Below are positions 12,226 through 23,900 of a DNA stretch of 64,000 nt, piece after piece. The notes under the pieces were generated by a model. It did not search any database. It worked only from the letters and a program-made list of their open reading frames with translations, and was not told the DNA's origin. Every line of letters starts with the position of its first letter. The first letter of the stretch is position 1. The stretch is from Tigriopus japonicus (Eukaryota; Arthropoda; Copepoda; Harpacticoida; Harpacticidae): assembly GCA_010645155.1 (NCBI GenBank), contig CM021320.1, forward strand, positions 667,680 through 731,679. Reading direction: 5' to 3'. Both the position numbers and the translations under genes were made by a program.

Positions 12226-12900
12226 TAATTGCAAGAAATATTGGACTAAGGTTTTCTTTTTAAGGTAAGAATGCAACGACGATTTGAGGACATGAAAATC
12301 GCTTACAAAGAAACTTGTCATTGTTTTGAATGAACATTCAAAGGAGTTATTTTCAATGGAATTTCAAGAATTTTTTTTCTTTCAATTTAAAGTTTCCCAT
12401 GAACATAGACAAAGAAAAACGCAAGCAGATACATTTTTTGTTCGCGTATAATCTTAAACAGAGGAATTAATGTACCTGTTTATCTTTGCTGGCTCTTTCG
12501 CTTGCCACCATAACAAGCTGTTTTATTCTCACCTTTTTTGGTGGGATGAAGACCAAGACCCAAGGCTAATCTAATAAACGCCCATCGTGTGTGATGGGAT
12601 CTAGAGGTGGATTCCGAACTCCGTCTTTGAGAAGAGTAATCTCATTTCCACAAAAGTCTCCAAGGAAAAGCATATCATAGTACTCGTAGATAGGCTAGTG
12701 CTCTTGATGCACCAATATCGTTGTACAAGTCCTTGAAACCGACAGAGTTGTGTGTGTAGCTCGTGTATTCCGAGACAGAAGACCCCAAGGGTTCATTAAC
12801 GATTGGTTCGGAGAATGCTTGTGGTTGTAGGTATTTAAGAAGGTTGTACCTTGTAGATCCTCCAAGTTATAGAGTGGCTTACCCAGGCTAAATGGTGGTC
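12226..12900. other. Intergenic, nothing recognised
   Basis: No supported gene or recognisable repeat. Confidence 0.4.
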
Positions 12901-12919
12901 CCCACTTTTCTGCATTCAG

Positions 12920-13250
12920 GGTTGGTTGCAAGGTCTCCGCTGATATTTGCCTCGGTTCTTTGAACAGAGAAAAATATCTGCGGAGACCTTGCACTGCCAG
13001 ACCCATCTTGCGTTAATTTCCAACATGGTTGCCAGGACATCATCTTTGATGCCACTTTTTGGCTCATGTCAAGTTTGTTTCTTCGATGGCTAAAGTGTTT
13101 TCGAAAAGGATCATTTCTCTAAAACGGGCGCCATTTAAAGTGTAATAACTATCATCGTAGATCTCGCCCTAGCCACCTTGCTGGAAATCAACGTAAGATG
13201 GATCTGGCGACGCAAGGTCTTCGCTGACGTTATTCTCGGTTCATGGGGGA
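12920..13250. repeat. Triplicated inverted/direct repeat with hairpin
   Basis: GCAAGGTCTCCGCTGATATT (about 12928) is followed at 12978 by an inverse copy (GCGGAGACCTTGC) so that 12926-12993 folds on itself. A third, diverged copy in the first orientation is at 13170-13250 (TGGAAATCAACGTAAGATGG..GCAAGGTCTTCGCT). The second and third copies share about 55 bp as inverted repeats. No protein is encoded. Confidence 0.65.
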
Positions 13251-14083
13251 ATTTTTTTTTTCCTAATTTTATGGGACATGATAGAGAGACCCAATAGAAA
13301 AAAGTGAAAAGATCCAGCGGTAAAAATAGATAATGACAAAAATTTTGGAAATAAAACATACAATTTATTGTTGGCTTGCAACAACCTTATTTTTTGATTG
13401 AGATGTATTTTCTTTTTAAAAGACGTACTGAATTTATTACATGCTTTGGTCAGTGGCAAAAGTATTCTATTTCCAAAACATATTATTATATCGAGGGTTT
13501 TTATGTTTTACTTTAATTAAGCCTCTGAAATTGACCCCACGGCAAAAAGGACGGAATCCAGTTACGGTTGTGGTTTTCTTCATTCGTGGTTTTTCTTCAA
13601 TATATTTGGCAATTCAATTATCTTTTGTTCAGAACATGACCTTTCGTAAGGGTTTACAAAAATATATTTGACGATACGCCACCATTTTTTTGCCATTAAG
13701 GTAAACTTTTTGGTCGTATGTAAATTTGCAAAAAGCCACCCCAACGAATCAGCTGACGAATCAGCTGACGCCAGGTTGCCATTCAAAGGACAGTCAAGAG
13801 TTTGTATTGCTGACAAGGCTTTAAACTAGTGCAAAATGATAAGGTGTACAATCAAAAAGTGCCCAATCTAATGCTTTCAGGTGGCAATCTCGCTAACTTT
13901 ACATGATCTTTGAATCATGTGGATAAGCAGATAGAATAGCAGATGAAGTTGTGGACAAACTTAATTGCCTACAATGTTGATAACGGGACTTCAAATGGAA
14001 ACGTCAGTGTTTTCAGTTGAATCTTGGCATGAATCAAACGAAATTCCTTTCCAATTGTCACTCCAATCTTAAAGGGTTTTTCC
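13251..14083. other. AT-rich intergenic DNA
   Basis: No gene seen. A 12-bp unit AATCAGCTGACG is duplicated in tandem near 13745-13770. Confidence 0.4.
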
Positions 14084-14815
14084 TATTGACAGTCGAAAAA
14101 AGCGACCTGAAGCGGCATTTATAGTATTTCTTGTCTTGAAAAGTAGAGAAATTCCTAATATCCGCCCTTCACTTTTATAAGTTTGAATGCTTCTCGTACG
14201 TTCCACAATTCCAGTGATTTGAAATTGGCAGCAGTTAACAGTAAGTTATTGATTATTGTTTCTAGAAATATTCTTAAATTTTGGGAACATCAAGATTTTA
14301 GCCTCATTATGAAGTTATTGCACATTTAAAATGTCAACTTCAATTTCAAAATTAGTCACCCTCGACATATGAGGAAGTAGAAAAAAGGGGAAAAGGAGAA
14401 GGCAAGTGAGACCGTCAACCAAATCAGGGTGATCAATTTCAGGCCTTTAAAAAGGAGATGGGGAAGCTTTCAGACTTATGAATTTTTTAACACCATTGTG
14501 ACACACCAAAGCAATTTTGGTGCATTTCAAGAACACATCTTTTGAAGTTAGAATAAATGATTATAACAATGTTTATTGCGAGAACAAGACTCATTGGACA
14601 CGTTATGTTATATTACATTATGTATATGGTGTTTTTGATGGCTGCATTTGGTTGGGCTTCTCTTCATTGTGAATGGCTGAAATGGGTTTAGAATGAAACG
14701 AAAAAAAACACCGAACACATAAAACTTGCATAAAAAGTGAAAGAATTTACAACAAAGATTGGTTCTTTTAGTACTACAGTGCACCACACGTTTTGAATTG
14801 AGAGACTCTATTATT
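14084..14815. repeat. Dispersed repeat R1, copy B
   Basis: It matches copy A (9860-10447) over most of its length. It differs by an inverted orientation of the segment after the TATTGACAGTCGA motif (14084-14096) and by about 120 extra bases at roughly 14560-14685 that copy A lacks, placed between AGAATAAATG and TAGAATGAAA. Confidence 0.7.
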
Positions 14816-15151
14816 TCAACCAAAACTATTGCAGGTCTATTAGCAATCCCCAATCAAAAGATTTGAGCCACTTTAGTTTGTCCAAAGTTGATGTATGATC
14901 GTTGCTATCTGCAAATACAGGAAATTATTGAATTCAACGAGCACTAAATGGCGCACTTTATGATAGTACTCTTTAGTATAGTGCACTATTTCAAACTAGA
15001 GCACTATAATAACATATTGCTCTGTTTCAAACAATAAGGTGTTTTCAGAACATGGTGAAACTTGTTTAGAGGGTTCAAATTTTATCTCACCAATGTTTAG
15101 CACATTAACATGCTATTGTTGTTTGTCAAGTTGACGAAACGTTGTCATATA

Positions 15152-15930
15152 CCGTCTAACCCAATCAATCGTGCACTAAACGCTAAATTTACTGTAAAAT
15201 CGTGAATCCTCGTTTGATTTTAAAACTCCAAAAACAAAAGGCGGTCTTTTGAATAAGGCGCATCTTTTACCTTTAACTGGCGCAACTCTTGCGCCACGCC
15301 AACTGCGCCAAAAATGGACCACCGCAACACCATATCTGCTCTCCTGGACGCGGATATAGCGCCCAAGGACATCGTGACTCAGCTTGGATGTTCCAAAAGG
15401 CTCGTTTTCAATGTAAAAAAGCTCTTTATTGGCGTAAGAAGGGGCTTCCTTTGTCTCTTGAAGCTTCGAGCTCCAAGTTTTTTTGCTCCATTCTGTGCCG
15501 TAGTGTATGCAATCCCTAGGAGCCTTGCATGCTCCCTCAGAGCCCTCCTGGGCTTCTTCGTGATGGCGTTTTTCAGTCGGTGCAATGGCGCAGCGCCGGT
15601 TTTCTTGGCTTTAAGGCCACCCCGAGGCTTCCTTTCGACGTCCTTTCCCTCTTTCTTGAGCTTTTTTACATTGAAAACGAGCCTTTTGGAACATCCAAGC
15701 TGAGTCACGATGTCCTTGGGCGCTATATCCGCGTCCAGGAGAGCAGATATGGTGTTGCGGTGGTCTTTTTTTGGCGCAGTTGGCGTGGCGCAAGAGTTGC
15801 GCCAAGTAAAGGGAAAAGATGCGCCTTATTCAAAAGACCGCCTTTTGTATTTGAAGTTTTAAAATTAGACGAGGATTCGCGATTTTACAGTAAATTTAGC
15901 GTCTAGTGCACGATTGATTGGGTTAGACGG
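15152..15930. mobile_element. Head-to-head mariner derivative with TA target duplications
   Basis: Both ends begin CCGTCTAACCCAATCAATCG and are flanked by TA (15150-15151 and 15931-15932), the Tc1/mariner target. The inverted repeats are about 260 bp, far longer than normal mariner TIRs, because both arms contain the 5' UTR and first ~37 codons of the same transposase. The minus-strand arm continues for about 75 more codons of helix-turn-helix and linker sequence up to KPLLTP, then breaks at the junction near 15425. The plus arm keeps its ATG (15314); the minus arm has AAG at that position. The D,D catalytic domain is absent, so the element is non-autonomous. Confidence 0.85.
15379..15790 (-). 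pseudogene. Mariner transposase N-terminal fragment
   Basis: The minus-strand frame encodes DHRNTISALLDADIAPKDIV, a homeodomain-like DNA-binding helix-turn-helix, followed by a basic linker ending KRQRKPLLTP, which in mariner transposases precedes the catalytic domain. The initiating ATG has become AAG, and the frame runs into the opposite arm of the inverted repeat after about 110 codons. No catalytic aspartates are present, so it cannot cut DNA. It lies inside the element at 15152-15930. Confidence 0.75.
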
Positions 15931-15932
15931 TA

Positions 15933-16700
15933 AGTAGCTATAAATACTGTTCCACTATTTCAAAGTATGTTACCACCATCAATAAGGAGTGCCCTTTTAG
16001 TTTCATGTTTCTCTTCTCTGAACTGAAAGTTCCCGATAATCTTTAAGTGCACTCAAAATGTCTCCTTGAGCACTTCATTTCCAGTACTTCCATAGAACAT
16101 CGGATGATCCCCATAAGCGTCCCAAAGTACTCTCCGGCCTTTGCGTACTACCGTAAATATCCTTGCGTTTATCCATGCCAAAGGCGGGAAGGAAGACACT
16201 TTTTTCTCATTCTTACTGAATCCATCGATAAACAAGGGACGATTTGTGTCGGAAGCTCCAATTAACCACAATTATCAGTCGTTTTTATGCATCCTTTAAG
16301 TGTCTTTGTGTCTCTGAAACGCTCTCTCTCCCATCCATCATTCCATCCATCCACTACTTGCTCTTTATTTGGAGTGACTCCACTCCGGTTCAATCTAGTT
16401 TTGAGCAGACTTCTGTCCCCCTAAGAGAGTGGAACAAACGGGAGAGAGGAAATTCCCCCTCTACGAGAGAGCTAGGGAACGAATGAACAGCTTTCAATTC
16501 ACAGAAGTAAAGTGAGCTCGACATTTGGTTGACATTTGGATGTTTGATGTCCTCGAGTCCAAGACGAAACTGTCGTTCTCGTACGCATCGTACGGAGGAA
16601 CGAACGCAGGATGATTCATTGCTTGTAATAGATATCCAAATATGCCATTAATCAACAGATTGTTTACATCTATGCTTCCAGGGAGCAGCTTCCCCTTGAG
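15933..16700. other. Upstream flank of the secreted-protein gene
   Basis: No coding frame supported. The sequence becomes less AT-rich toward the TATA box at 16709, and upstream regulatory elements of the 16800 gene may lie here. I recognise no specific site. Confidence 0.35.
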
Positions 16701-16708
16701 ACCTTGGG

Positions 16709-16716
16709 TATAAAAG
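16709..16716 (+). promoter_or_regulatory. TATA box
   Basis: TATAAAAG in a GC-richer setting, 84 bases before the ATG at 16800. Transcription would start near 16740. A strong TATA box suggests regulated or high-level expression of the secreted protein. Confidence 0.75.
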
Positions 16717-16799
16717 CAGGCTCGAACTGCGATCCAGCATCCACTTCTTATCTCACTCTCTCCTTCTCAAGACTGTTTGAGCACTCCTCAACACGAACC

Positions 16800-17266
16800 A
16801 TGAACACTAAATTCGTCATCCTGGTGGTGATCCTGAGTGTCCTGGCTCTCTCAGAGGCTGGTGACCGAGGGCGATCCAAGCGTGGGCGTGGCAATGCCGC
16901 CAAGAACGCCATTACCTGGTACGGTCCCGTCACATCAGAAGCCGAATGCGGCCCCGGAGGCAAACCCGCCTCTCTCACAGTGAGCGGTATCAAGGAACGC
17001 AAGCCCAAAGAGCTCTGCCAAGACGTGAGTAGTCCCCAATCCCTCATTTGGATCTGAATCTGAACCGATTTTAATGACCTTTTTAATTCCAATTGTAGTC
17101 TACTACCCCCTTGTGCATTTGCCAATCCATTTCGGGCAAGCAAGCCCGACGAATGGCCCGGAATGGGCAAGAACCCGGTTACAAGATGCGATGTGCTCCC
17201 TGTGATTTCTCCTGGAACTGGAGGCAATTCAAGCGGTCGGACAACGAAAACAACGACGATGTTTAA
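16800..17266 (+). CDS. Small secreted basic protein with six cysteines (unknown family)
   Basis: Two exons, 16800-17024 and 17099-17266, join in phase 0 across a 74-bp intron (GTGAGT..TTGTAG) to give 130 residues. Residues 1-20 form a clear signal peptide (MNTKFVILVVILSVLALSEA). A basic stretch GDRGRSKRGRG follows and may be a processing site. The remainder holds six cysteines: C51, C73, one CxC pair in PLCIC and one CxxC pair in RCAPC, compatible with three disulphides, and ends in a hydrophilic acidic tail. The start has a good context (GAACCATGA), lies downstream of a TATA box, and AATAAA follows the stop. The structure fits an extracellular peptide such as a defence, venom-like or signalling factor, but I recognise no family and do not assign a function. 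Confidence 0.8.
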
Positions 17267-17358
17267 GAACTTCTCCCGAACCCAAAGAGAGATGTGTTCA
17301 CTGATGCTATTTTGTCATTCCCAGTGTGTCGTGTCTGACTTTGAACAACAATAAGACC

Positions 17359-17364
17359 AATAAA
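17359..17364 (+). terminator. Polyadenylation signal of the secreted-protein gene
   Basis: AATAAA 93 bases after the stop codon. A second AATAAA follows about 20 bases later. Confidence 0.75.
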
Positions 17365-17908
17365 TTTATATTTTTATAAATAAATCACACAAACTCAGAC
17401 TAGAGTCGTCATTTCTGCGAAGGCTGTGTTCTGCCCGTTCCGCCCTTTCAAATTGTCAACGAAACATTTTACGGTCAACCATCTCAACCTCTCTTTTGGC
17501 TACCGACTCTATATGATAGCATACGGTATGTTACATACCCCTTTCGAACAGGTAAACGGATGTTAAAAGTGTTTGCAGAAATGACTTCGCGCTTAATTAA
17601 CTCAATGAAGCTGGGACTTCCCTTTAAAGCCAATTTACACTTGCAGTCTGGCCAAGTCTTGATCAAAAGCGACGAGAGGAGCCTTACACGGCAAATTTGT
17701 TTTGTGTCCCATCCTGTATCCACGATAGGATTCCATGACGATGCTTCCCGCGTACTGAATGAACGCATGGGATTGTGGCCATGACATTAGAAAAAAGCCC
17801 CAGGAAGATTGTGAACATACGTACGTACTATGCAGTACGAAATGAAATGCATTTGCACATCGCCAGCGTCTGACTTCAATCAAACCATCGAACCAACAAC
17901 CATTCAAC

Positions 17909-20900
17909 ATGGGGGTTCTCACGGCAAAGGTTGTGTCCATGTGTGTCTTGGGAGGAGTGTCCCTTATTGTGGGCATCCTCCCCATTAAGCTCTCACATTA
18001 TTTCGATTGGAAGTCGGAACGGAGCAAGAAAAGCAATTTCCTTTTGTCTGCCCTATCTTGCTTTGGAGCCGGAGTCATCTTGACCACTTGCTTGACTCAC
18101 ATGTTACCCGAAGTCAATGAGTTCCTTGAATTCAATATCCAACAACACACCATCCCCGACACCGGTTTACCTTTGGCCGAGATCTTTGTGCTCTGTGGAT
18201 TTTTCATGATTTATTTGGTGGAGGAATTGGTCCACATGGCGATCAGTCGTTGGCACATGGAAACCTTAGAGGCTGGCAAGAGCACAGCTGCTCTAGCTCA
18301 GAAAGGAGGTCAAGATTCGGAATCGGAGGCCCCTCATGGGGATTTCGGACATCAGACCGTTGGCGTTGATATCATGACCGGTAATGAGGGGTCATTTCAG
18401 GTAAGAGGATTAGAAGATATCTATCGGTAAGAAAAGGGGTGAGATAGTGAGCATTCAGTGACGTGAGCATAATTGGTGAAGGGCTTATGGATCTGGTCAG
18501 CACTAAATGCCACTTTGATAATCGAAAGAGTCACGCCAGCTTTTTCTTGGTTTTCCGAGGGTCCACCTTTGGTTTTCCTTATTCTGGCCTAGTAAAACGT
18601 TTTGAAGGGAAGCGACAAATCATCATTTTACCTGTCTGGTGTTCATGACCACAGAGAAAATCTTCCCCTCTTCTTTTGATGAAATTTGATAGAAATTCAA
18701 ATATTGGCAGTTGCAACAGTGACTAAAGTAAACAGTACAAGTGGAAATAGTTTTTTGGTGAGTAAGGGCTAATCAAATACCAAGTTTCGACATTTCCCTA
18801 ATCAGAATTGTTTTTGTGCAACGGACTCAAATGCTTTGGTCAGGGAAATCTTTAACAAGTTAAATATATATTTCCTTGACTTTAGGAGACTTTATGGTAT
18901 TAAACGATAAATATTTTGTTGTAACCAAGATGCTTAAGGATAAAGTTTAGGCATTTGTGATTTACAGATTTGGTCCAAAAACTAAGGAGTACATTTTGGT
19001 GTCAATAATGTTTTTTTACACATTATTTGCAACAACCATATGGAACAAATAGTCTCAAAATAAGAGTGTTCAATTTCTGTTGCCATGTTTATTCGCCAAC
19101 ATTTATTCGTGTTGCTATTTTGCTTTTCTAGGCTCATAAAATATCCTTTTTATTGGCTTTTTCCCTAAACAGCATTTTATGGCGCGATATGGCAAATGTA
19201 ACCAGGAAAATTTACAGAATGCTGATGACAAAGGTACAAGACTTCTAACAGGAAACAAAATATTTTCTGTATTCTTATTTTGTAATTGACAACTCGACTC
19301 AAGTTAAAAATATAGTACGTTCTGAAAAGACAATATGGGGTCAAAGAGTTCAAGTCGTTGGCCAAACTCTCATGGCACAGGTTGAACCATAGTCGACAAG
19401 GTAACAAAGAAAAGTCGAGATTGGAGTCATTTCAACTCAAGTCAAGCCATACGTATTGTTCTCAAACCTCGGTCTCACCTAAATATGTAGGTATTCATAA
19501 CCTACCAATAACCCACTTGACATCAAGCGAATTCACGATACCGTTACTGCAGTTCCCTACGAGTTAACAATAACAACGGCTTTTTTATTGCTTGATCTTG
19601 CCTTCTCATTATGAAAGGGAGGAAGGCGCTGGAGGTTGCATTAACGACGGCCAAGTTGAGTTTATCTCAAATGAACTGCTTTGGGAAGATGATCGACAGT
19701 CCAGTTTGAACCCGAATTTGAACAAAGGCATTGCCTCGATTGCATTGCCGTAGCTCGCTCAATTGATCGTTTGTCGACCTTTGTTTACGCCTCTTGGGTC
19801 AAGTAATTGACGAGTAATACTTGAAAGAGGTACACACAAGGAAATTAATAAATGCCCTGATCAGGGAATTTAACAGTTTCTTATTGTTTAAGCTAAGCTG
19901 TCCTCAGAGCGTTGGCATTGTTAGAATTGGGAGCGATCACCGTATCATATTACAGACCTGCTGCCGTTAGCAGCCTAGGCTTGCCAAAAAAAATGTCTCG
20001 GTTTTCAAGGGTCAGATTTTCGAAAAATGTTGCATTTAAGAGCAAAGGCATGGTTAATTTATGTTGAGAAGTATGGCAAAGAATTTAAAAACAAATGGAG
20101 AAATTGGAAGCTTTCGATTAAAAAATATTTTTTTTAGGTTTGGTTGCCCCAGGAACCAAGCTCCTCTGACCATCTTGTTATTCAATATTGGGCATTCCTG
20201 ATTCAAAAGTTTGGAAGAAACCTCTCAGTATAAGTAGCGAAATTTTTGTATAAAAGCAACAAAACATATTTTTGCAAACAAATGTCAAGAATTGCTATTC
20301 CAACTTCACGTTGTGGAGATGAGAAAGAAATTGTTGCATTTACCAGGCTTAAATCTTCGTTTTAGCAACCTTGCACGCTCGTCAGAAACACATGTCTTCT
20401 GAACTTTTTTTCCCGCCAAAAATGATGACCTCACTAGTAATTCCTGCTATAGGCAAACAGTGAGAATGAGAGAGGTTCATTTACAAATGAGACTAGGCAA
20501 TTAGCATTCTGTTTTCAATTTATTGTGACATGTTAGGGCTTCTCTAATCCGCTATTGATTTTTATATAATCCTAGAGGTGATTACTGGAGGTTTAAAGGG
20601 TATTAACAAACGATTTGTGCTGAGTTTGGCTTTGATCAGTCAGGCTGCACTTTTTGATTTAGTAATAAAAATAAAAAGATAAGAATCATTAGTGGCTTTC
20701 AAGCTCACATAGGACGCAATTATCACACAATTGGACAAAAAAGGTGCATGAAACTCAAAATTATCCGGTACAGATGCTAACTGCTCCTTAATATGTTTCC
20801 TTGCCATTAAATCTTGTTTCGATAACATTTAAATTGGATTCTTTTGTGAATAAAAAGTTGTCTACGAGGGTCACAAAGGCAAAAACCGGATTGGTCAAAT

Positions 20901-23900
20901 TTATGATTTATGTCATTATTCCAAGAACACTATTTTAGCAAATTTTGGGAGATAAACGTCTTTTAATGTCAACACGCTTTTCAAACTGTTTTTTAATTGA
21001 TCTGAAATAGGATTGTTACATTATTTAACCCTAAACATGAGTGCATGCGCGCAACCAAAGGGTCTTGCATCGTTTTGATTCAAAGGACAGCCGCCTGATC
21101 TGATCAGTTAAGGTAACTTATTGTTCACATGTTATTCAACCTTCCAATTTCAATCTTATTTGACTTTTGTTAAAATATTGAACGCCCATCATAGTCACAA
21201 AATTGTTCACAATCTAAACGCTCTCCTGTGTTCGGAGTTTTGATCTTGTCAAACACGCTCTCATGTACATGATGGATTCTAGGAATAAGCCCGAATCGGC
21301 CATAAGCCGGCTCAGTACCGGATTAGATTGGTTCTGAGGTCAGATCATCGTGGGTTGGATCAAAAAAACCAGGAACAGATACAGAGTCGATCCCGACCCC
21401 TGAGGGGTCGACTCATAAAATTTAGATTAATATTACTTAGAAGCTTGGACACTCAACTTCATTAAGCAATTGCTAGTTTTTTTTTTTACTTTTGCTTCCA
21501 AAAGGTAGATGCTAATCATTTAAAAAGCCATTTTAACAATTGTCTTTGGTCTTACAAACCGTGAAAACAAGCACTATGATGTACAATTTTTTCTTAAAAT
21601 ATATTTGTTAACCGATCCAACCCGATCCAATATGGTTTCACAAAATTTTGGTCAGTCGGGGTTTTGCTTTCATGACCCTAGTAAATTGATTGTTCTAGGG
21701 GAAGAAGTCTCTACGGCTCAAAATGTTTCAAATAGAGGTAGGACCGGTAGGACAGCGGAAAAAAGCCGAGAAAATCTTAAAAGTCCCCTTAAGTCGCAAG
21801 GCTCAAAACTCCAAAAGTATTGAAATTTATATCCACAACTAAATCCGTTTATTCCTTTCAAGCCAAACGATTGCACAATCACACTAATCTGACTTATAGT
21901 TTCAAATACTAAATAGTTACAAAGTTTCAATCATACCTAAAGTGCGGGGAAAAAAGTACTCTTTTTTGCGGTAAAAATGGTGTTTACTTTGATTAAAAAT
22001 GGGAAATATGCGACTTTTGAAAAGCCAAATACTACCTTGGAATTTGCATTTTTAGGATTTTACCACCTTTTTTTTCAAAAACAGGATTTAGTCACACAGA
22101 TGTTTCACAAAAATGTTTCATATAAGGGCTGATTACATTGTCAAACAACTCAATTTTACACCATTTTGATTTTCAAATTATCATAAATTCTATGTTGGAT
22201 AAGCCAATTCTAGAAACGCAAGCAAAATTCAAAATGACAAATTCAAAAAAATCCTTGTCCAGAGTAGCCGAGCTTACTAGCGTGTTGGTCGCGTAAGTGC
22301 TTCCATAGATGGTTTTGGTTCGCATCCTGATGAGGATCAAAGTGGAGCTGTCGGGAGAAATTCTAAGTGGTCCCTTGATAAGTTGCAGCTGTCCTATTAG
22401 TCAGGAACCACTGTACTTCAGGACGGATTTCAAAAATACACACTAGGTCTGATCACTGTACTAGAATGTGAGGTTTTTGCAACAAATATATTGTTCCGTT
22501 GAATTTCCATTGTACTAATCGGACCTAGTGTGTATTTTGAAAGAAATCCCATCCTTGTATTAGTCTATGCCACAGGACAGGTAAACGAAAATTTTTGTTG
22601 GATGAGTTATAGCTGTTGAGGAGCAAAGGTTGCACGTGAAAACTTGATATTTCCGAAGATTATTACCTAAGTAGTGCCCAAACAAGCAAATTTCCCTTTA
22701 TGCCAAAGTTATGTTCGTTTTGAAATGTTGCGATTAAATTATGTGAAGTTAAAGTGCAGAATCATGCCTCTGGTCTGACGAGTTATTCTTGTTAGGCCCT
22801 GAACGATTGGGGCTTTTTAAGGCGGAACAAGTGACCATGACTTCAACCATACAAACGGACTTGTTTGGGCACAACTGCTTGGAAAACGTCATAGCCAAAG
22901 GTTAGCTGGGGCCTGAAAATTGTCCAACAAAATGTTAGGCCTGTCTGCCCAAGCGTCTGGGAACTCTGTGGTCTATGCAAAGACCACTGTACCATAGACC
23001 ATAGTACAGTCAACTCCTTATATAGTGTATACTTTATATCAGAGGTAGACAACCGGTGGGCCGCGGCCCACATCAGGGCCCAAGGGTGGTCGTTGGTGGG
23101 CCCAGGAGTTATGGGGAAAGTCCAAAATAGTGGGCCCAGGAGCCATCCATAGTACTGTACTAGTGGGCACAAAGCGGCCAAAAGTGGTTCCCGACCCTTG
23201 CTCTATATAATGAACATCTCCAAATAATGAACATTTTGCCTGGAACCAATTCTTTACTTCATAAACCACTCTCCATATAGTGAACAGTAGTATATGCATT
23301 CACTCGATTTTGGATGCCCCTAATCAATCAAGTAAATCATGCATAACCCCTAATTTCCGGCTNNNNNNNNNNNNNNNNNNNNNNNNNNNNNNNNNNNNNN
23401 NNNNNNNNNNNNNNNNNNNNNNNNNNNNNNNNNNNNNNNNNNNNNNNNNNNNNNNNNNNNAGCCGGAAATTAGGGGTTATGCATGATTTACTTGATTGAT
23501 TAGGGGCATCCAAAATCGAGTGAATGCATATACTACTGTGAACAACTAAAATAATCGTCTCTCACCTCTCCCCAATATTTTTTGTTCTGCAATTCTTTGC
23601 CCTTTTATTTAGTCATAGAATCAAAACAAACAAGAGGGCTTGAACGAATCGCAACGCAATGCCAATGGAAATCGTTTTGAGAGAAGTGCTACATGTCTAA
23701 GATGATGGCAGTGCCAGTGAAGGTTATATAGATTGATTCCTCGATTCAGAACGAAAGAGGCCTTAAAAATTTAAAGAGCTTGTTGTCGGACGAATTAGGT
23801 TGGCATTTCGGAATGCTGTAGATGCGTTCGTTGTCTTTCACTACAAAAAATATGTTTAATTTCTGGATTCGGGACTAAATGTTGAGAGCAATACAAATGC

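Noticed and set aside
22843..23299. Overlapping minus-strand frames rich in Trp and Pro
   Set aside because: They fall in the nested hAT MITE and host element; the residues come from GGGCCCACC repeats.
23280..23486. Open frame through the N run
   Set aside because: Half of it is unknown sequence, and the ends are inverted copies of each other.
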